Of a stretch of DNA of 49,547 nucleotides, positions 34,079 through 43,819 are shown one piece after another (the stretch's first letter is position 1; every line of letters begins with the position of its first letter). A program made the translations under genes and the position numbers. The stretch covers positions 1-49,547 of the forward strand of contig SUZO01000021.1 in the NCBI GenBank assembly GCA_015059805.1, given 5' to 3'. The notes under the pieces were generated by a model. That model was not told the DNA's origin. It made no database searches and saw nothing but the letters and a program-made list of their open reading frames with translations. Source of the DNA: Rikenellaceae bacterium. GTDB lineage: Bacteria; Bacteroidota; Bacteroidia; Bacteroidales; Rikenellaceae.

Positions 34079-36235
34079 ATGGCAAAGGCATTAAAAAGCG
34101 TTGCAATAGTCTTTGCCGCAGTGGCTATTTGCTATGCGGCGGGGTATGGTTGCGGAAGAGCATTGAAGAGTATGTTGAGAAAGAGTATTGAATATCCAGC
34201 TACAGCACGCGAGGGTGTTGTAGACAACTATTTCGGCACAGAGGTTGCCGATCCGTATCGTTGGCTTGAAGACGACAATTCAGAGGCTACTGCCCAGTGG
34301 GTGGCAGCGCAGAACAGGGTCACTTTTGACTACCTGCACTCTCTGCCAGCGCGTGAGAAGATTAAGTCGCGCCTTGAGCAGCTGTGGGACTACCCTACCC
34401 AGAGCGCACCATCCAAGCACGGCGAGTGGTACTACATCTCGCGCAACAGCGGGCTGCAGAATCAGAGCGTGATATACCGCAAGCGCGACCTTGCAAGCAC
34501 AGAGGAGGAGATATTCCTCGACCCTAACTCGCTGTCGGAGGATGGCACAGTGGCTCTAAACACCGCCACCTTCTCTAAAGACGGCAAACTCTTTGCCTAC
34601 TCGCTCGCCTCAGCAGGTAGCGATTGGGTGGAGATTTTCGTTATGGATGCCGAGAGCAAGACTCTACTCCCAGACCATATTAAGTGGGTAAAGTTCTCTG
34701 GCGCAAGCTGGTCACCAGATGGTAAGGGCTTCTACTACAGCGCCTACGATGCTCCAAAAGAGGGCGAGGCGCTCTACTCGGCACAGAACACAAATCAGAA
34801 GGTCTACTACCACCGCATAGGCACTGCGCAGAGCGAGGATAGGCTCATCTATGCTGACCCATCACGCCCGCTACACTACTTCCACGGTGGCGAGAGCGAG
34901 GATGGTCGTTGGATCTTTGTCACTGGCTCGGCTGGAACATCTGGAACAGAACTGCTCTACAAGCGCAAGGGCGAGAAGCGCTTCAAGACCCTCTTTGAGG
35001 GCTTTGATTACGACTATATGGTGCTTGACTGCTACGACGACACGGCACTTGTGATGACAAATAACGATGCGCCAAACTACCGCCTTATCTCTGTAGATCT
35101 CAACACAAGGGTCTGCCACGACCTTATTCCGCAAACCGACAATCCACTGGAGGGGGTAGGCACTGTGGGCGAGTATCTGTTTGCCTTCTACCTTATAGAT
35201 GCGCAGAATAAGGTGTTGCAGTACGACCGCAAGGGTAACCTTATCCGCGAGGTTGAGCTACCTGCAATAGGTAGCGTGGGTGGCTTTGACTCTCGCCGCG
35301 AGGATAAGGATACATACTACGCTGTGGCAAACTACACTACCCCAGGCAATATCTACCACTACGACCCTGAGACTGGCGTCTCTACACTCTACCACGCCTC
35401 GGAGGTTAAGTTTGACGGCGAGCAGTACACCACTTCGCAAATCTTCTTCACAAGCAAGGATGGCACTCGCGTGCCGATGTTCGTCTCGCATAAGAAGGGG
35501 CTGAAGCTTAACGGTAAAAACCCTTGCTACCTCTATGGCTATGGCGGCTTCCAAATAAACCTCACCCCATCGTTCAGCACTACGGCGGCAATGTTTATGG
35601 AGCAGGGTGGCGTCTACTGTGTGGTAAACCTTCGCGGAGGTACGGAGTATGGCGAGCAGTGGCATAAGGCTGGTATGCTTGAGAATAAGCAGAATGTCTT
35701 TGACGACTTTATCGCCGCTGCCGAGCATCTTATTGCCCAGGGATATACCTCGTCAGAGAAGCTCGCCATTGCAGGTGGCTCAAATGGAGGTCTACTCGTA
35801 GGTGCTTGTATGACACAGCGCCCAGAGCTCTATGCCGTAGCACTGCCAGCGGTTGGCGTGATGGATATGCTCCGCTACCACCTCTTTACTATCGGTCATG
35901 GCTGGGTCGTAGAGTACGGCAGTTCGGAGAATGAGGAGCAGTTTAACTACCTCTACAAGTACTCTCCACTCCATAACCTCCGCGAGGGTGTATCTTACCC
36001 TGCAACGCTTGTCACTACTGCCGACCACGACGATCGTGTAGTGCCAGCGCACTCGTTTAAGTTCGCTGCCACACTTCAGCACTGCCACGCAGGTGATGCT
36101 CCGGTGCTTATCCGCATAGATACCAATGCCGGTCACGGCGCAGGTAAGCCGACAGCAAAGCGCATTGAGGAGGCGGCAGATATCTACGCATTTATCTTTG
36201 AGAATACTAACACGAAATATAAGACAATAGAGTAA
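34079..36235 (+). CDS. Prolyl oligopeptidase, family S9A
   Basis: This serine peptidase cleaves short peptides after proline. The start at 34079 gives 718 aa with an N-terminal hydrophobic segment (about 5-25) that anchors or exports it. A seven-bladed propeller spans about 110-470 and an alpha/beta-hydrolase domain follows. The catalytic triad is Ser568 in GGSNGG, Asp651 in DHDDRV and His686 in NAGHGAG. A TATCTTTG box (34049-34056) precedes it. It lies only 4 nt before lysC and is the first gene of the 12.4-kb block that carries the division and murein genes. It could help recycle or scavenge peptides. Confidence 0.95.
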   Translation: MAKALKSVAIVFAAVAICYAAGYGCGRALKSMLRKSIEYPATAREGVVDNYFGTEVADPYRWLEDDNSEATAQWVAAQNRVTFDYLHSLPAREKIKSRLEQLWDYPTQSAPSKHGEWYYISRNSGLQNQSVIYRKRDLASTEEEIFLDPNSLSEDGTVALNTATFSKDGKLFAYSLASAGSDWVEIFVMDAESKTLLPDHIKWVKFSGASWSPDGKGFYYSAYDAPKEGEALYSAQNTNQKVYYHRIGTAQSEDRLIYADPSRPLHYFHGGESEDGRWIFVTGSAGTSGTELLYKRKGEKRFKTLFEGFDYDYMVLDCYDDTALVMTNNDAPNYRLISVDLNTRVCHDLIPQTDNPLEGVGTVGEYLFAFYLIDAQNKVLQYDRKGNLIREVELPAIGSVGGFDSRREDKDTYYAVANYTTPGNIYHYDPETGVSTLYHASEVKFDGEQYTTSQIFFTSKDGTRVPMFVSHKKGLKLNGKNPCYLYGYGGFQINLTPSFSTTAAMFMEQGGVYCVVNLRGGTEYGEQWHKAGMLENKQNVFDDFIAAAEHLIAQGYTSSEKLAIAGGSNGGLLVGACMTQRPELYAVALPAVGVMDMLRYHLFTIGHGWVVEYGSSENEEQFNYLYKYSPLHNLREGVSYPATLVTTADHDDRVVPAHSFKFAATLQHCHAGDAPVLIRIDTNAGHGAGKPTAKRIEEAADIYAFIFENTNTKYKTIE

Positions 36236-36239
36236 CACG

Positions 36240-37496
36240 ATGAAAGTATATAAGTTTGGAGGAGCATCGGTAAAAAATGCCGATGGCGTAAGAAACCTAA
36301 AGCATATTATTGAGGGGCAGAGCGAGCTATTTGTAATCGTCTCAGCTATGGGCAAGACCACAAATGCCCTTGAGGAGGTCTTTGACTTCTACCGCACAAG
36401 CAACATTGAGGGTGCGCAGAATAAGATTGACCAGATAGCGGCATACCACCAGCAGATTATTGACGAGCTTTTTGGTGAGCCACGCCAGCTTGGTCAGGTG
36501 GAGGCACTGCTGAGCGAGCTACACCGCTTTGTTACTACCGTTCCTTACGACGCATCACGCGCTGAGGAGCGATATGACCGCATGGTTGCCTTTGGCGAGC
36601 TTATCTCAACATCAATTATCTCCGAGTGGCTCAACTTCGTAGGCATTGCCAACCACTGGGTAGATATGCGCCGTTGCTTTGTGACTCAGTTCCGCCATAA
36701 GGATGCCAATGTGCTTATCGAGGAGTCTACTCCACTGCTTCGCCGCGAGGTAGCTGGCTCTGCCGAGCGTGTATTTATCGGTCAGGGATTTATCGGCTCT
36801 GCCGCTGATGGTAGCACTACGACCCTTGGTCGTGAGGGCTCTGACTACTCGGCAGCCGTTGTTGCCCACATCCTTGATGCAGAGTCTATGACCGTATGGA
36901 AGGATGTAGATGGCATCCTTAATGCCGACCCAAAGATTTTCCCAGAGGCGCAGAAGATTGACGCACTGAACTATGTAGATACCATTGAGCTTGCATATAG
37001 CGGTGCGCAGATTATCCACCCAAAGACTATCAAGCCGCTGCAGAACAAGAACATTCCGCTCTATGTTCGCCCATTTGGCAATAAGGAGGCTGCCGGAACA
37101 CGCATTGACGGCACAGCGGAGGATGTCAAGGTGCCAATTATCATCCTCAAGCGCAACCAGAGCCTGCTCACGCTGCGTTCACGCGACCTGTCGTTTGTTC
37201 TTGAGGAGAAGTTCCCTATAGTATTCTCAATCTTGGAGCGCTTCCGCATCAAGACAAACCTTATCCACAACTCGGCTGTAGACCTTAACCTCTGCACCGA
37301 GAGTAGCTGGCGACTTGAGGAGGCTGCTGCAGCACTTCAGGCAGAGGGCTTTGATACAACAATAAACAACGATGTTGAGTTGCTCACTATCCGCAACCAT
37401 ACCGAGCAGTCGCTTAAGGCGCACACCTTCTCGGGGCGCAACATCGTAAAGCAGATAGACGCTCGCACCGTCAGAGTAATACTTCGTAAAGAGTAA
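36240..37496 (+). CDS. lysC: Aspartate kinase
   Basis: It phosphorylates aspartate, the first step to lysine, threonine, methionine and diaminopimelate. The 418-aa protein is monofunctional, with no homoserine dehydrogenase part. KFGGAS (5-10) and the aspartate-binding EGSDYSA region are visible, and ACT-like regulatory domains follow from about 300. The stop codon overlaps the rsmH start (TAATG). Placement ahead of the murein genes matches a supply role for diaminopimelate. Confidence 0.93.
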   Translation: MKVYKFGGASVKNADGVRNLKHIIEGQSELFVIVSAMGKTTNALEEVFDFYRTSNIEGAQNKIDQIAAYHQQIIDELFGEPRQLGQVEALLSELHRFVTTVPYDASRAEERYDRMVAFGELISTSIISEWLNFVGIANHWVDMRRCFVTQFRHKDANVLIEESTPLLRREVAGSAERVFIGQGFIGSAADGSTTTLGREGSDYSAAVVAHILDAESMTVWKDVDGILNADPKIFPEAQKIDALNYVDTIELAYSGAQIIHPKTIKPLQNKNIPLYVRPFGNKEAAGTRIDGTAEDVKVPIIILKRNQSLLTLRSRDLSFVLEEKFPIVFSILERFRIKTNLIHNSAVDLNLCTESSWRLEEAAAALQAEGFDTTINNDVELLTIRNHTEQSLKAHTFSGRNIVKQIDARTVRVILRKE

Positions 37497-38398
37497 TGAG
37501 TAGTTATCACACCCCCGTACTGCTTGAGCAAGCAGTAGCAGAGCTCAATATTAAGCCCGATGGCGTATATGCTGACCTGACTTTCGGTGGCGGAGGTCAC
37601 TCGCGCCGTATTCTTGAGTGTTTGGGCGAAAATGGTCGTCTCTATAGCTTTGACCAAGACTCAGACACTAAGGCTAATGCCCCAGATGATAGCCGCTTTA
37701 ACTATGTGGAGAGCAACTTCCGCTTTCTGCGTGGCGCACTGCGTCTGCGCGGTGTGACAGAGGTAGACGGTATACTTGCCGACCTGGGCGTATCGTCACA
37801 CCACTTTGACGCCCTGCCACGAGGCTTCTCGTTTCGCGGCGAGGCTCCTCTTGATATGCGTATGAATCAGCGCGGTGGCGAGACGGCTGCCGATGTAGTA
37901 AACAACCGCACCGAGGAGCAGTTGGCGACAATATTCTCGCAGTATGGCGAGTTAGAGACCACTTGGAAGATTGCCGCATGCATTGCTCGCGCAAGGGCTG
38001 TAAAGCCAATTACGACCACTGCCGAGCTTGTAGCCGCCGTAGCCCCTTGCACGCCGAAGAAGGATGAGTCAAAGTTTTTGACAAAACTCTTTCAGGCGCT
38101 GCGCATAGAGGTCAATGGTGAAATGGAGGCGCTCAAGATGGCTCTTGAGCAGAGCCTTAAGGTGCTGAAGCCTGGGGGTAGGCTTGTTGTTATCTCCTAC
38201 CACTCGCTTGAGGATAGGATTGTAAAAAACTTTATCCGTAGCGGAAATACGGAGGGAAAGATAGAGAAGGACTTTTTTGGTCGTAGCACCACGCCTCTAT
38301 GTGTTATAACTCGCAAGGCGATAGTTCCAACAGCCGAGGAGATAGAAGCAAACCCACGCTCCCGCTCGGCAAAGATGAGAGTAGCAGAGAAGTTATGA
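37496..38398 (+). CDS. rsmH: 16S rRNA (cytosine1402-N4)-methyltransferase
   Basis: It methylates C1402 in the ribosomal decoding centre using S-adenosylmethionine. The 300-aa product begins with YHTPVLLEQAV and has the cofactor loop DLTFGGGGHS, then ADLGVSSHHFD and SYHSLEDRIVKNF near the C-terminus, all standard for the family. It is usually the second gene of the dcw cluster after mraZ, which is not present here. It overlaps ftsL by 4 nt (ATGA). Confidence 0.97.
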   Translation: MSSYHTPVLLEQAVAELNIKPDGVYADLTFGGGGHSRRILECLGENGRLYSFDQDSDTKANAPDDSRFNYVESNFRFLRGALRLRGVTEVDGILADLGVSSHHFDALPRGFSFRGEAPLDMRMNQRGGETAADVVNNRTEEQLATIFSQYGELETTWKIAACIARARAVKPITTTAELVAAVAPCTPKKDESKFLTKLFQALRIEVNGEMEALKMALEQSLKVLKPGGRLVVISYHSLEDRIVKNFIRSGNTEGKIEKDFFGRSTTPLCVITRKAIVPTAEEIEANPRSRSAKMRVAEKL

Positions 38399-38877
38399 GC
38401 GAAATTGACTATATAGACGATACTGTTGATAGCACACCCGCTGTTGAGCCTATCAGAGACAGTGACAGCGACACTGACACTGACTCCGCCCCTGCCCAGC
38501 CAGAGATGGATCAGGTGGTTATTACCATGCCAGCAAAGCTCAAGAGGGCTATTGTTGCGGTGGTAAACTTTGTTCGCAGCCTCTTTACTGGAGAGATTAT
38601 CATCAATCCAACCGTATCTAAGGGTTACGACTATCTCGCCTATATAGCCTTTCTGATGCTTGTGAGCATCATTACACTATTCTCGTCGCTTCACATGGAG
38701 ATTCGTGAGAATCGCCTCTCTGAGCAGGTGCGCCTACTCGGCGAGCGTGCAGTGCGCACAGAGGAGCAGAGGGTTAAAGCGACAACGCACTCAGCGATTG
38801 TCAAAGCGCTTGCGGAGCGTGGCATTGAACTTAATGACTGCCATGAACCTGTTACAATAATCAACACGCAGAAGTAG
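38395..38877 (+). CDS. ftsL: FtsL-like cell-division protein
   Basis: This 160-aa bitopic membrane protein has an acidic cytoplasmic tail of about 45 residues rich in Asp and Ser (DSDSDTDTDS). One membrane segment lies at about 80-100 (YLAYIAFLMLVSIITLFSSL), followed by a short coiled-coil-prone periplasmic part. Sequence similarity among FtsL proteins is low; the call rests on topology and on position between rsmH and ftsI. The start codon overlaps the rsmH stop codon. It should act in the FtsQLB/FtsWI divisome. Confidence 0.82.
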   Translation: MSEIDYIDDTVDSTPAVEPIRDSDSDTDTDSAPAQPEMDQVVITMPAKLKRAIVAVVNFVRSLFTGEIIINPTVSKGYDYLAYIAFLMLVSIITLFSSLHMEIRENRLSEQVRLLGERAVRTEEQRVKATTHSAIVKALAERGIELNDCHEPVTIINTQK

Positions 38878-38878
38878 C

Positions 38879-41140
38879 ATGGAGGAGCTTAAGAAGAGGT
38901 GGCAGAGCCAGATGCGCTGTAGGCTCAATGTTGTCAAGTGGGTGATAATCACACTCATAGTGGTTATCTTTGCCCGTCTGATATACATTCAGTTCTACGA
39001 CAGCAATATTGGAGAGGTCTCTAAGCAAGTGCATAAGAATCTTATCTCCCATCAGACTATCAACGCTAAAAATGGACGTATTCTTGCCCGCGATGGCTCT
39101 GTGCTCGCTACAACTGTAGAGCGTAAGGAGATATTCTTTGACATGGCAAGCCACGGCTTTGACCGCGAGGAGGAGTTTGTTGAACAGGCAGACTCTCTGA
39201 GCAAACTGCTAAGTCAATATTTTGGCAAACATAGCGCCTCATGGTACGCCGACACTATGAAAACTATCCACAATAGGGCTATACGGCGCGACTCTATAGG
39301 CTTTAAGGTTGAGGACAAGCGTTCACTATTCGGCAAGCTCTTCGGTAGCAAAAAAAATATCGACACCCTGCCCGTCTACAAGGTCACTCGCCGCCATACA
39401 TACACCCGCCTTTTCCGCGATGTGGATGCAAACGAGTGGGCAACACTGAGCCGCTATCCGATACTGAACGAGTCGCTCGGTCAGGTCTATAACCACACCC
39501 TAAAACCGATACGTATCTATCCTCATGGCGATTTAGCAAGGCGTATAATCGGTAGAACAGATGTTGAGAATCCATATGGCATTGAGTACGCCTATCGCGA
39601 CACCCTTATGGGCAAAAATGGCAAGGTGTATCTGCAATATATGGCTCCGAATTTCAAGGCAAAGATTGAGAATGACACCCTCAAGACCACCCCAGCCATT
39701 GATGGTTACGATGTGGTAACGACACTTGACATGGAGCTTCAAGATGTTGCCGACCGCGCCCTGCGCCAGAGCCTAACTGAGCAAGGTGGCGAGTGGGGTA
39801 CAACGGTAGTTATGGAGTGCGCTACTGGCGATATACTCGCCATGGTAAACCTACGTCGTAACTCCAAAGGGGAGTACACTGAGGGTATCAACTACGCCGT
39901 AGCGCAGCGCATGGAGCCAGGCTCTACGATGAAACTCGCCACGACAATCCTTCTGCTTGACAAGGCGGGCATGTCACCAGAGCAGAAGTACAACTCTGGC
40001 TATGGCAAAAAGGTCAAGGTTGGCAAGTACAACGAGGTTGCCGATTCTCACCCTATCGGCACTCGCAAAAAGCCACAGATAGACCTTCGTACCGCCTTTG
40101 CCGAGTCGGCAAATGTCTACTTCCTCAAGGCTGTGATAGACAACTTCCAGGGGCGCGAAACAGAGTACTACAGCGCTCTATGTAGCCTCTACCTTGACCG
40201 TCACCCAGCTCTTACAGAGCTTGAGAAGAGTCCAAATAAGGTCTTTCTACCAAAGCCAGGCAGCAGTAAGTGGTACGGCTCTACGCTGGGTCTACTAAGC
40301 TATGGCTATGGTCTTGAGATTACACCGATGCAGACCCTGACACTCTATAATGCCGTTGCAAACAATGGTAAGATGGTCGCACCGCGAATCGTTGAGCGTA
40401 TAGAGCGCGACAAAGAGGTTGTTGCTCAAAATCCAGTCAAGGTACTCAACCCTCAGGTCTGCACCCCTACTACCCTCGCCCTTGTGCGCGAGTATATGGA
40501 GCAGGTGGCACTAACTGGAACGGCTAAACACTACTTCTCTGAGGAGCAGACCCCTTTCCGCGTAGGTGCTAAGACTGGCACTGCCACAGCGGCTAAGGGT
40601 GTAGTATATGGCGAGGGATACCATTTAGGCTCTATGGTTACCTACCTACCTGCCGACAAGCCACAGTACACCTTTATCACCGCCATCTACAAGAAGAAGG
40701 GCAAAGGTTCAGTGGCTGGAGCGTCGGTAGCCGGTCCTGTGCAGCAGCGCATAGCCACATATCTCTACAACCGCGAAACTAAGTGGGCAGAGAGGCTTAT
40801 TGTAAGCGACGTAAAGCAGTTACCAACAGATGTCAAGGGTGGAAATATCGAGCATATAAGCAACGTAGCAAGCCACTTTGACTTGGCTACATCCTACACC
40901 ACCCCAACAGGCTGGGGAACAACCGTAACGGGCATAAACAGCATAACCATACACTCAACAGTTGCCGATAGGCGCCTTGTACCAGATGTTGTGGGTATGG
41001 GTCTTTCTGATGCAATATTTCTACTTGAGAGTAGGGGTTTGAGAGTGCAATTCTCTGGCAGTGGCAAGTGCGTTTACCAGAGTATTGCCGCTGGAGAGCC
41101 TATAAAGCAAGGTGCTAAAATTAGAATTAGATTAGAGTAA
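38879..41140 (+). CDS. ftsI: Septal penicillin-binding protein FtsI with PASTA domain
   Basis: This class B transpeptidase cross-links septal peptidoglycan and is a beta-lactam target. The 753-aa protein has one membrane segment (about 20-40), a pedestal domain, and a transpeptidase domain with Ser349-x-x-Lys352 (STMK), Ser410-x-Asn412 (SAN) and Lys565-Thr-Gly. It ends with a PASTA domain (about 697-753, starting RLVPDVVGM). It lies 1 nt after ftsL and 1 nt before murE. Confidence 0.95.
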   Translation: MEELKKRWQSQMRCRLNVVKWVIITLIVVIFARLIYIQFYDSNIGEVSKQVHKNLISHQTINAKNGRILARDGSVLATTVERKEIFFDMASHGFDREEEFVEQADSLSKLLSQYFGKHSASWYADTMKTIHNRAIRRDSIGFKVEDKRSLFGKLFGSKKNIDTLPVYKVTRRHTYTRLFRDVDANEWATLSRYPILNESLGQVYNHTLKPIRIYPHGDLARRIIGRTDVENPYGIEYAYRDTLMGKNGKVYLQYMAPNFKAKIENDTLKTTPAIDGYDVVTTLDMELQDVADRALRQSLTEQGGEWGTTVVMECATGDILAMVNLRRNSKGEYTEGINYAVAQRMEPGSTMKLATTILLLDKAGMSPEQKYNSGYGKKVKVGKYNEVADSHPIGTRKKPQIDLRTAFAESANVYFLKAVIDNFQGRETEYYSALCSLYLDRHPALTELEKSPNKVFLPKPGSSKWYGSTLGLLSYGYGLEITPMQTLTLYNAVANNGKMVAPRIVERIERDKEVVAQNPVKVLNPQVCTPTTLALVREYMEQVALTGTAKHYFSEEQTPFRVGAKTGTATAAKGVVYGEGYHLGSMVTYLPADKPQYTFITAIYKKKGKGSVAGASVAGPVQQRIATYLYNRETKWAERLIVSDVKQLPTDVKGGNIEHISNVASHFDLATSYTTPTGWGTTVTGINSITIHSTVADRRLVPDVVGMGLSDAIFLLESRGLRVQFSGSGKCVYQSIAAGEPIKQGAKIRIRLE

Positions 41141-41141
41141 G

Positions 41142-42599
41142 ATGAATATTGAAAAACTACTAAAAGGGGTCAGCTACACAGCCATTCATGGCGATATGGG
41201 GCGAGAGGTTACACAGCTAACATTTGACTCTCGTACTGTAACAGAGGGCAGTTGCTTCTTCGCCATTGAGGGTACGGTGGTAGATGGTCACAACTACATC
41301 GGTAGCGCACTGCAAAAAAGGGCGGTGGCTATTGTGTGCAAACAACTCCCTGAGCAATTAGAGACCCAACGTGCAACATACATCGTCACCGATGATACCG
41401 ATAGCGCTATGGCAACAATTGCCGCTAACTTCTATGGCAATCCAAGCCGTAAGTTGAAGGTTGTCGGTGTTACTGGCACAAACGGCAAGACCACTATCGC
41501 CACACTGCTCTACGACCTTGTTCGCAGCATGGGGCACGAGGCGGGACTTATCTCAACGGTGGTATATAAGGTTGGAGATGAGCAGATTGAATCAACACAC
41601 ACCACCCCAGATACAATTCGCCTCAACGCAATGCTTGCCCAGATGGTTGAGCGCGGATGTGAGTACTGCTTTATGGAGTGTTCGTCGCACGCCATAGTTC
41701 AGCGTCGCATATATGGCATACACTTCGCGGGTGCGCTCTTTACAAACCTAACGCACGACCACTTAGACTACCACAAGACCTTTGCTGAGTATATCCGCGC
41801 AAAAAAGCTCTTCTTTGACAACCTTACAAAGGATAGCTTCGCCATTGTCAATAGTGACGATCGCAATGGGCTTGTGATGTTGCAGAATTGCAATGCACGC
41901 TGCCTAACCCTCTCCCTGAGGAGCTATGCGGATTATAGCTGCAAGATTCTGGAGAGCACTGCCGAGGGTATGCTTCTACGTATTGATAACAACGAGGTAT
42001 GGGTCAGCTTCTTAGGTCGTTTTAATGCCTACAATCTGCTTACGGTCTACGCCGCCGCTGTAGAGTTGGGATTTGAGCGGGCAGAGGTGTTGCGATGCCT
42101 AAGTATGCTACACCCTGTAGATGGACGCTTTGACATTGTCCGCGCAGCTGATGGTACTATTGCCATTGTGGACTACGCCCACACCCCAGACGCTTTAGAG
42201 AATATTCTTAAGACCGTTGCCGAGATACGCTTAAAAACTCAAAGTGTGACAACCATCTGCGGCTGTGGTGGCGAGCGCGACACAACCAAGCGCCCAGAGA
42301 TGGCTCGCATAGCTGTCAAGTACTCTAATCGCGCCATCTTCACCTCCGACAACCCTCGTAGCGAGGACCCTGAGTTAATTTTGCGCCAGATGGAGGATGG
42401 AGTTGCGGTGACAGATAACTATATGAAGATTACCGACCGCGACACCGCTATCAAGACGGCGATAATGCTCAGCTCTGCGGGCGACATTATTGTCGTCGCA
42501 GGTAAGGGACATGAGTGCTACCAGATTATCGGCACCGAGAAGTTGCCATTTAACGATAAGGAGCGAGTAATTTATTGGTTTTCAACATTTAACAGATAA
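41142..42599 (+). CDS. murE: UDP-MurNAc-tripeptide synthetase MurE (diaminopimelate-adding)
   Basis: This cytoplasmic ATP-dependent ligase adds the third residue to UDP-MurNAc-L-Ala-D-Glu. The 485-aa product shows the ATP loop GTNGKTT (112-118) and the specificity motif DNPR (403-406), which marks meso-diaminopimelate rather than lysine as substrate. GKGHE near the C-terminus is also typical. This agrees with lysC and dapD in the same window. Confidence 0.97.
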   Translation: MNIEKLLKGVSYTAIHGDMGREVTQLTFDSRTVTEGSCFFAIEGTVVDGHNYIGSALQKRAVAIVCKQLPEQLETQRATYIVTDDTDSAMATIAANFYGNPSRKLKVVGVTGTNGKTTIATLLYDLVRSMGHEAGLISTVVYKVGDEQIESTHTTPDTIRLNAMLAQMVERGCEYCFMECSSHAIVQRRIYGIHFAGALFTNLTHDHLDYHKTFAEYIRAKKLFFDNLTKDSFAIVNSDDRNGLVMLQNCNARCLTLSLRSYADYSCKILESTAEGMLLRIDNNEVWVSFLGRFNAYNLLTVYAAAVELGFERAEVLRCLSMLHPVDGRFDIVRAADGTIAIVDYAHTPDALENILKTVAEIRLKTQSVTTICGCGGERDTTKRPEMARIAVKYSNRAIFTSDNPRSEDPELILRQMEDGVAVTDNYMKITDRDTAIKTAIMLSSAGDIIVVAGKGHECYQIIGTEKLPFNDKERVIYWFSTFNR

Positions 42600-42608
42600 C
42601 ACACGACT

Positions 42609-43817
42609 ATGTTATACACATTTTTCAAATACCTTGATAGAGTTTACGACATCCCTGGCTCAGGAATGTTTCAATACATCACCTTTCGTGGCGTTGCGGC
42701 ATTTATTATCGCCATGCTTATTGTAATCTACATCGGCAAGCCTATTATCCGCAAGTTGCAGAAGCTACAGATTGGTGAGGAGATTCGTGACCTCGGTCTG
42801 GAGGGTCAGCTTGCCAAAAAGGGTACTCCGACAATGGGAGGCATACTTATTCTGCTGGCGATACTTATCCCAGTGTTGCTCCTTGCTCGCCTTGATAACA
42901 TCTACATTCTGCTGATGGTTATCTCTACAGTTTGGTGCGGTGCTATCGGCTTTTTGGATGACTATATCAAGGTCTTCCGCCACAATAAGGATGGACTGAA
43001 GGGCAAGTTTAAGGTTGTCGGTCAGATTGGTTTAGGAATTATCGTAGGAACAGTTATGTGTTTCTCTGAGGATGTTGTTGTGCGCGAGAACAATAGCATT
43101 GAGAGCAACAACAGCCACACCATTACCATTGAGCGCTATGATGATGTAAAGACCACCCAGACCACAATCCCATTCTTCAAGGAGAATGAGTTTGACTATA
43201 GCTGGCTCACTGGCGGCAATCAAACTGCGGCGTGGATTGTATATGTGCTCATGGCGATACTTATCGTTACAGCTGTATCTAATGCTGCAAACCTCACAGA
43301 TGGCATTGATGGTCTGCTTACGGGAGTATCTATGCCTATAGTGGTAGTGCTCGGTGTGCTTGCCTATCTGTCGGGACACATCGTCTACGCGACCTATCTG
43401 AATATTATGTTTATCCCCGACAGTGGCGAGCTTTTGGTCTTTGCCCTTGCTATGATAGGTGCGCTGTTGGGCTTTCTGTGGTACAACGCCTACCCTGCGC
43501 AGATATTTATGGGCGACACTGGCTCACTTGCCATTGGCGGTATTATCGCCGTCTTTGCGCTCTGTATCCGCAAGGAGCTGCTGCTGCCGATTATGTGCGG
43601 AATATTTGTTGTGGAGGCGCTCTCTGTAATTATCCAACGCCGCTATTTTGCCTACACAAAGCGTAAATATGGCGAGGGTCGCCGCGTCTTCCTCATGGCA
43701 CCTATCCACCACCACTACCAGAAGCAGAATATCCCAGAGAGTAAGATTACCATGCGATTTATCATCATCTCTCTACTTCTTGCGGCTATCAGTCTTATAA
43801 CCCTTAAAATCCGATAA
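42609..43817 (+). CDS. mraY: Phospho-MurNAc-pentapeptide translocase MraY
   Basis: This integral membrane enzyme makes lipid I by moving phospho-MurNAc-pentapeptide onto undecaprenyl phosphate. The 402-aa protein has about ten membrane segments, GTPTMGG (71-77), FLDDYIKV with the catalytic aspartate pair, NAANLTDGIDGL and the HHH motif in APIHHHYQ. A segment of about 40 residues around 155-190 (rich in charged and Thr/Asn residues) is longer than in E. coli, as usual for Bacteroidota. Confidence 0.97.
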   Translation: MLYTFFKYLDRVYDIPGSGMFQYITFRGVAAFIIAMLIVIYIGKPIIRKLQKLQIGEEIRDLGLEGQLAKKGTPTMGGILILLAILIPVLLLARLDNIYILLMVISTVWCGAIGFLDDYIKVFRHNKDGLKGKFKVVGQIGLGIIVGTVMCFSEDVVVRENNSIESNNSHTITIERYDDVKTTQTTIPFFKENEFDYSWLTGGNQTAAWIVYVLMAILIVTAVSNAANLTDGIDGLLTGVSMPIVVVLGVLAYLSGHIVYATYLNIMFIPDSGELLVFALAMIGALLGFLWYNAYPAQIFMGDTGSLAIGGIIAVFALCIRKELLLPIMCGIFVVEALSVIIQRRYFAYTKRKYGEGRRVFLMAPIHHHYQKQNIPESKITMRFIIISLLLAAISLITLKIR

Positions 43818-43819
43818 CG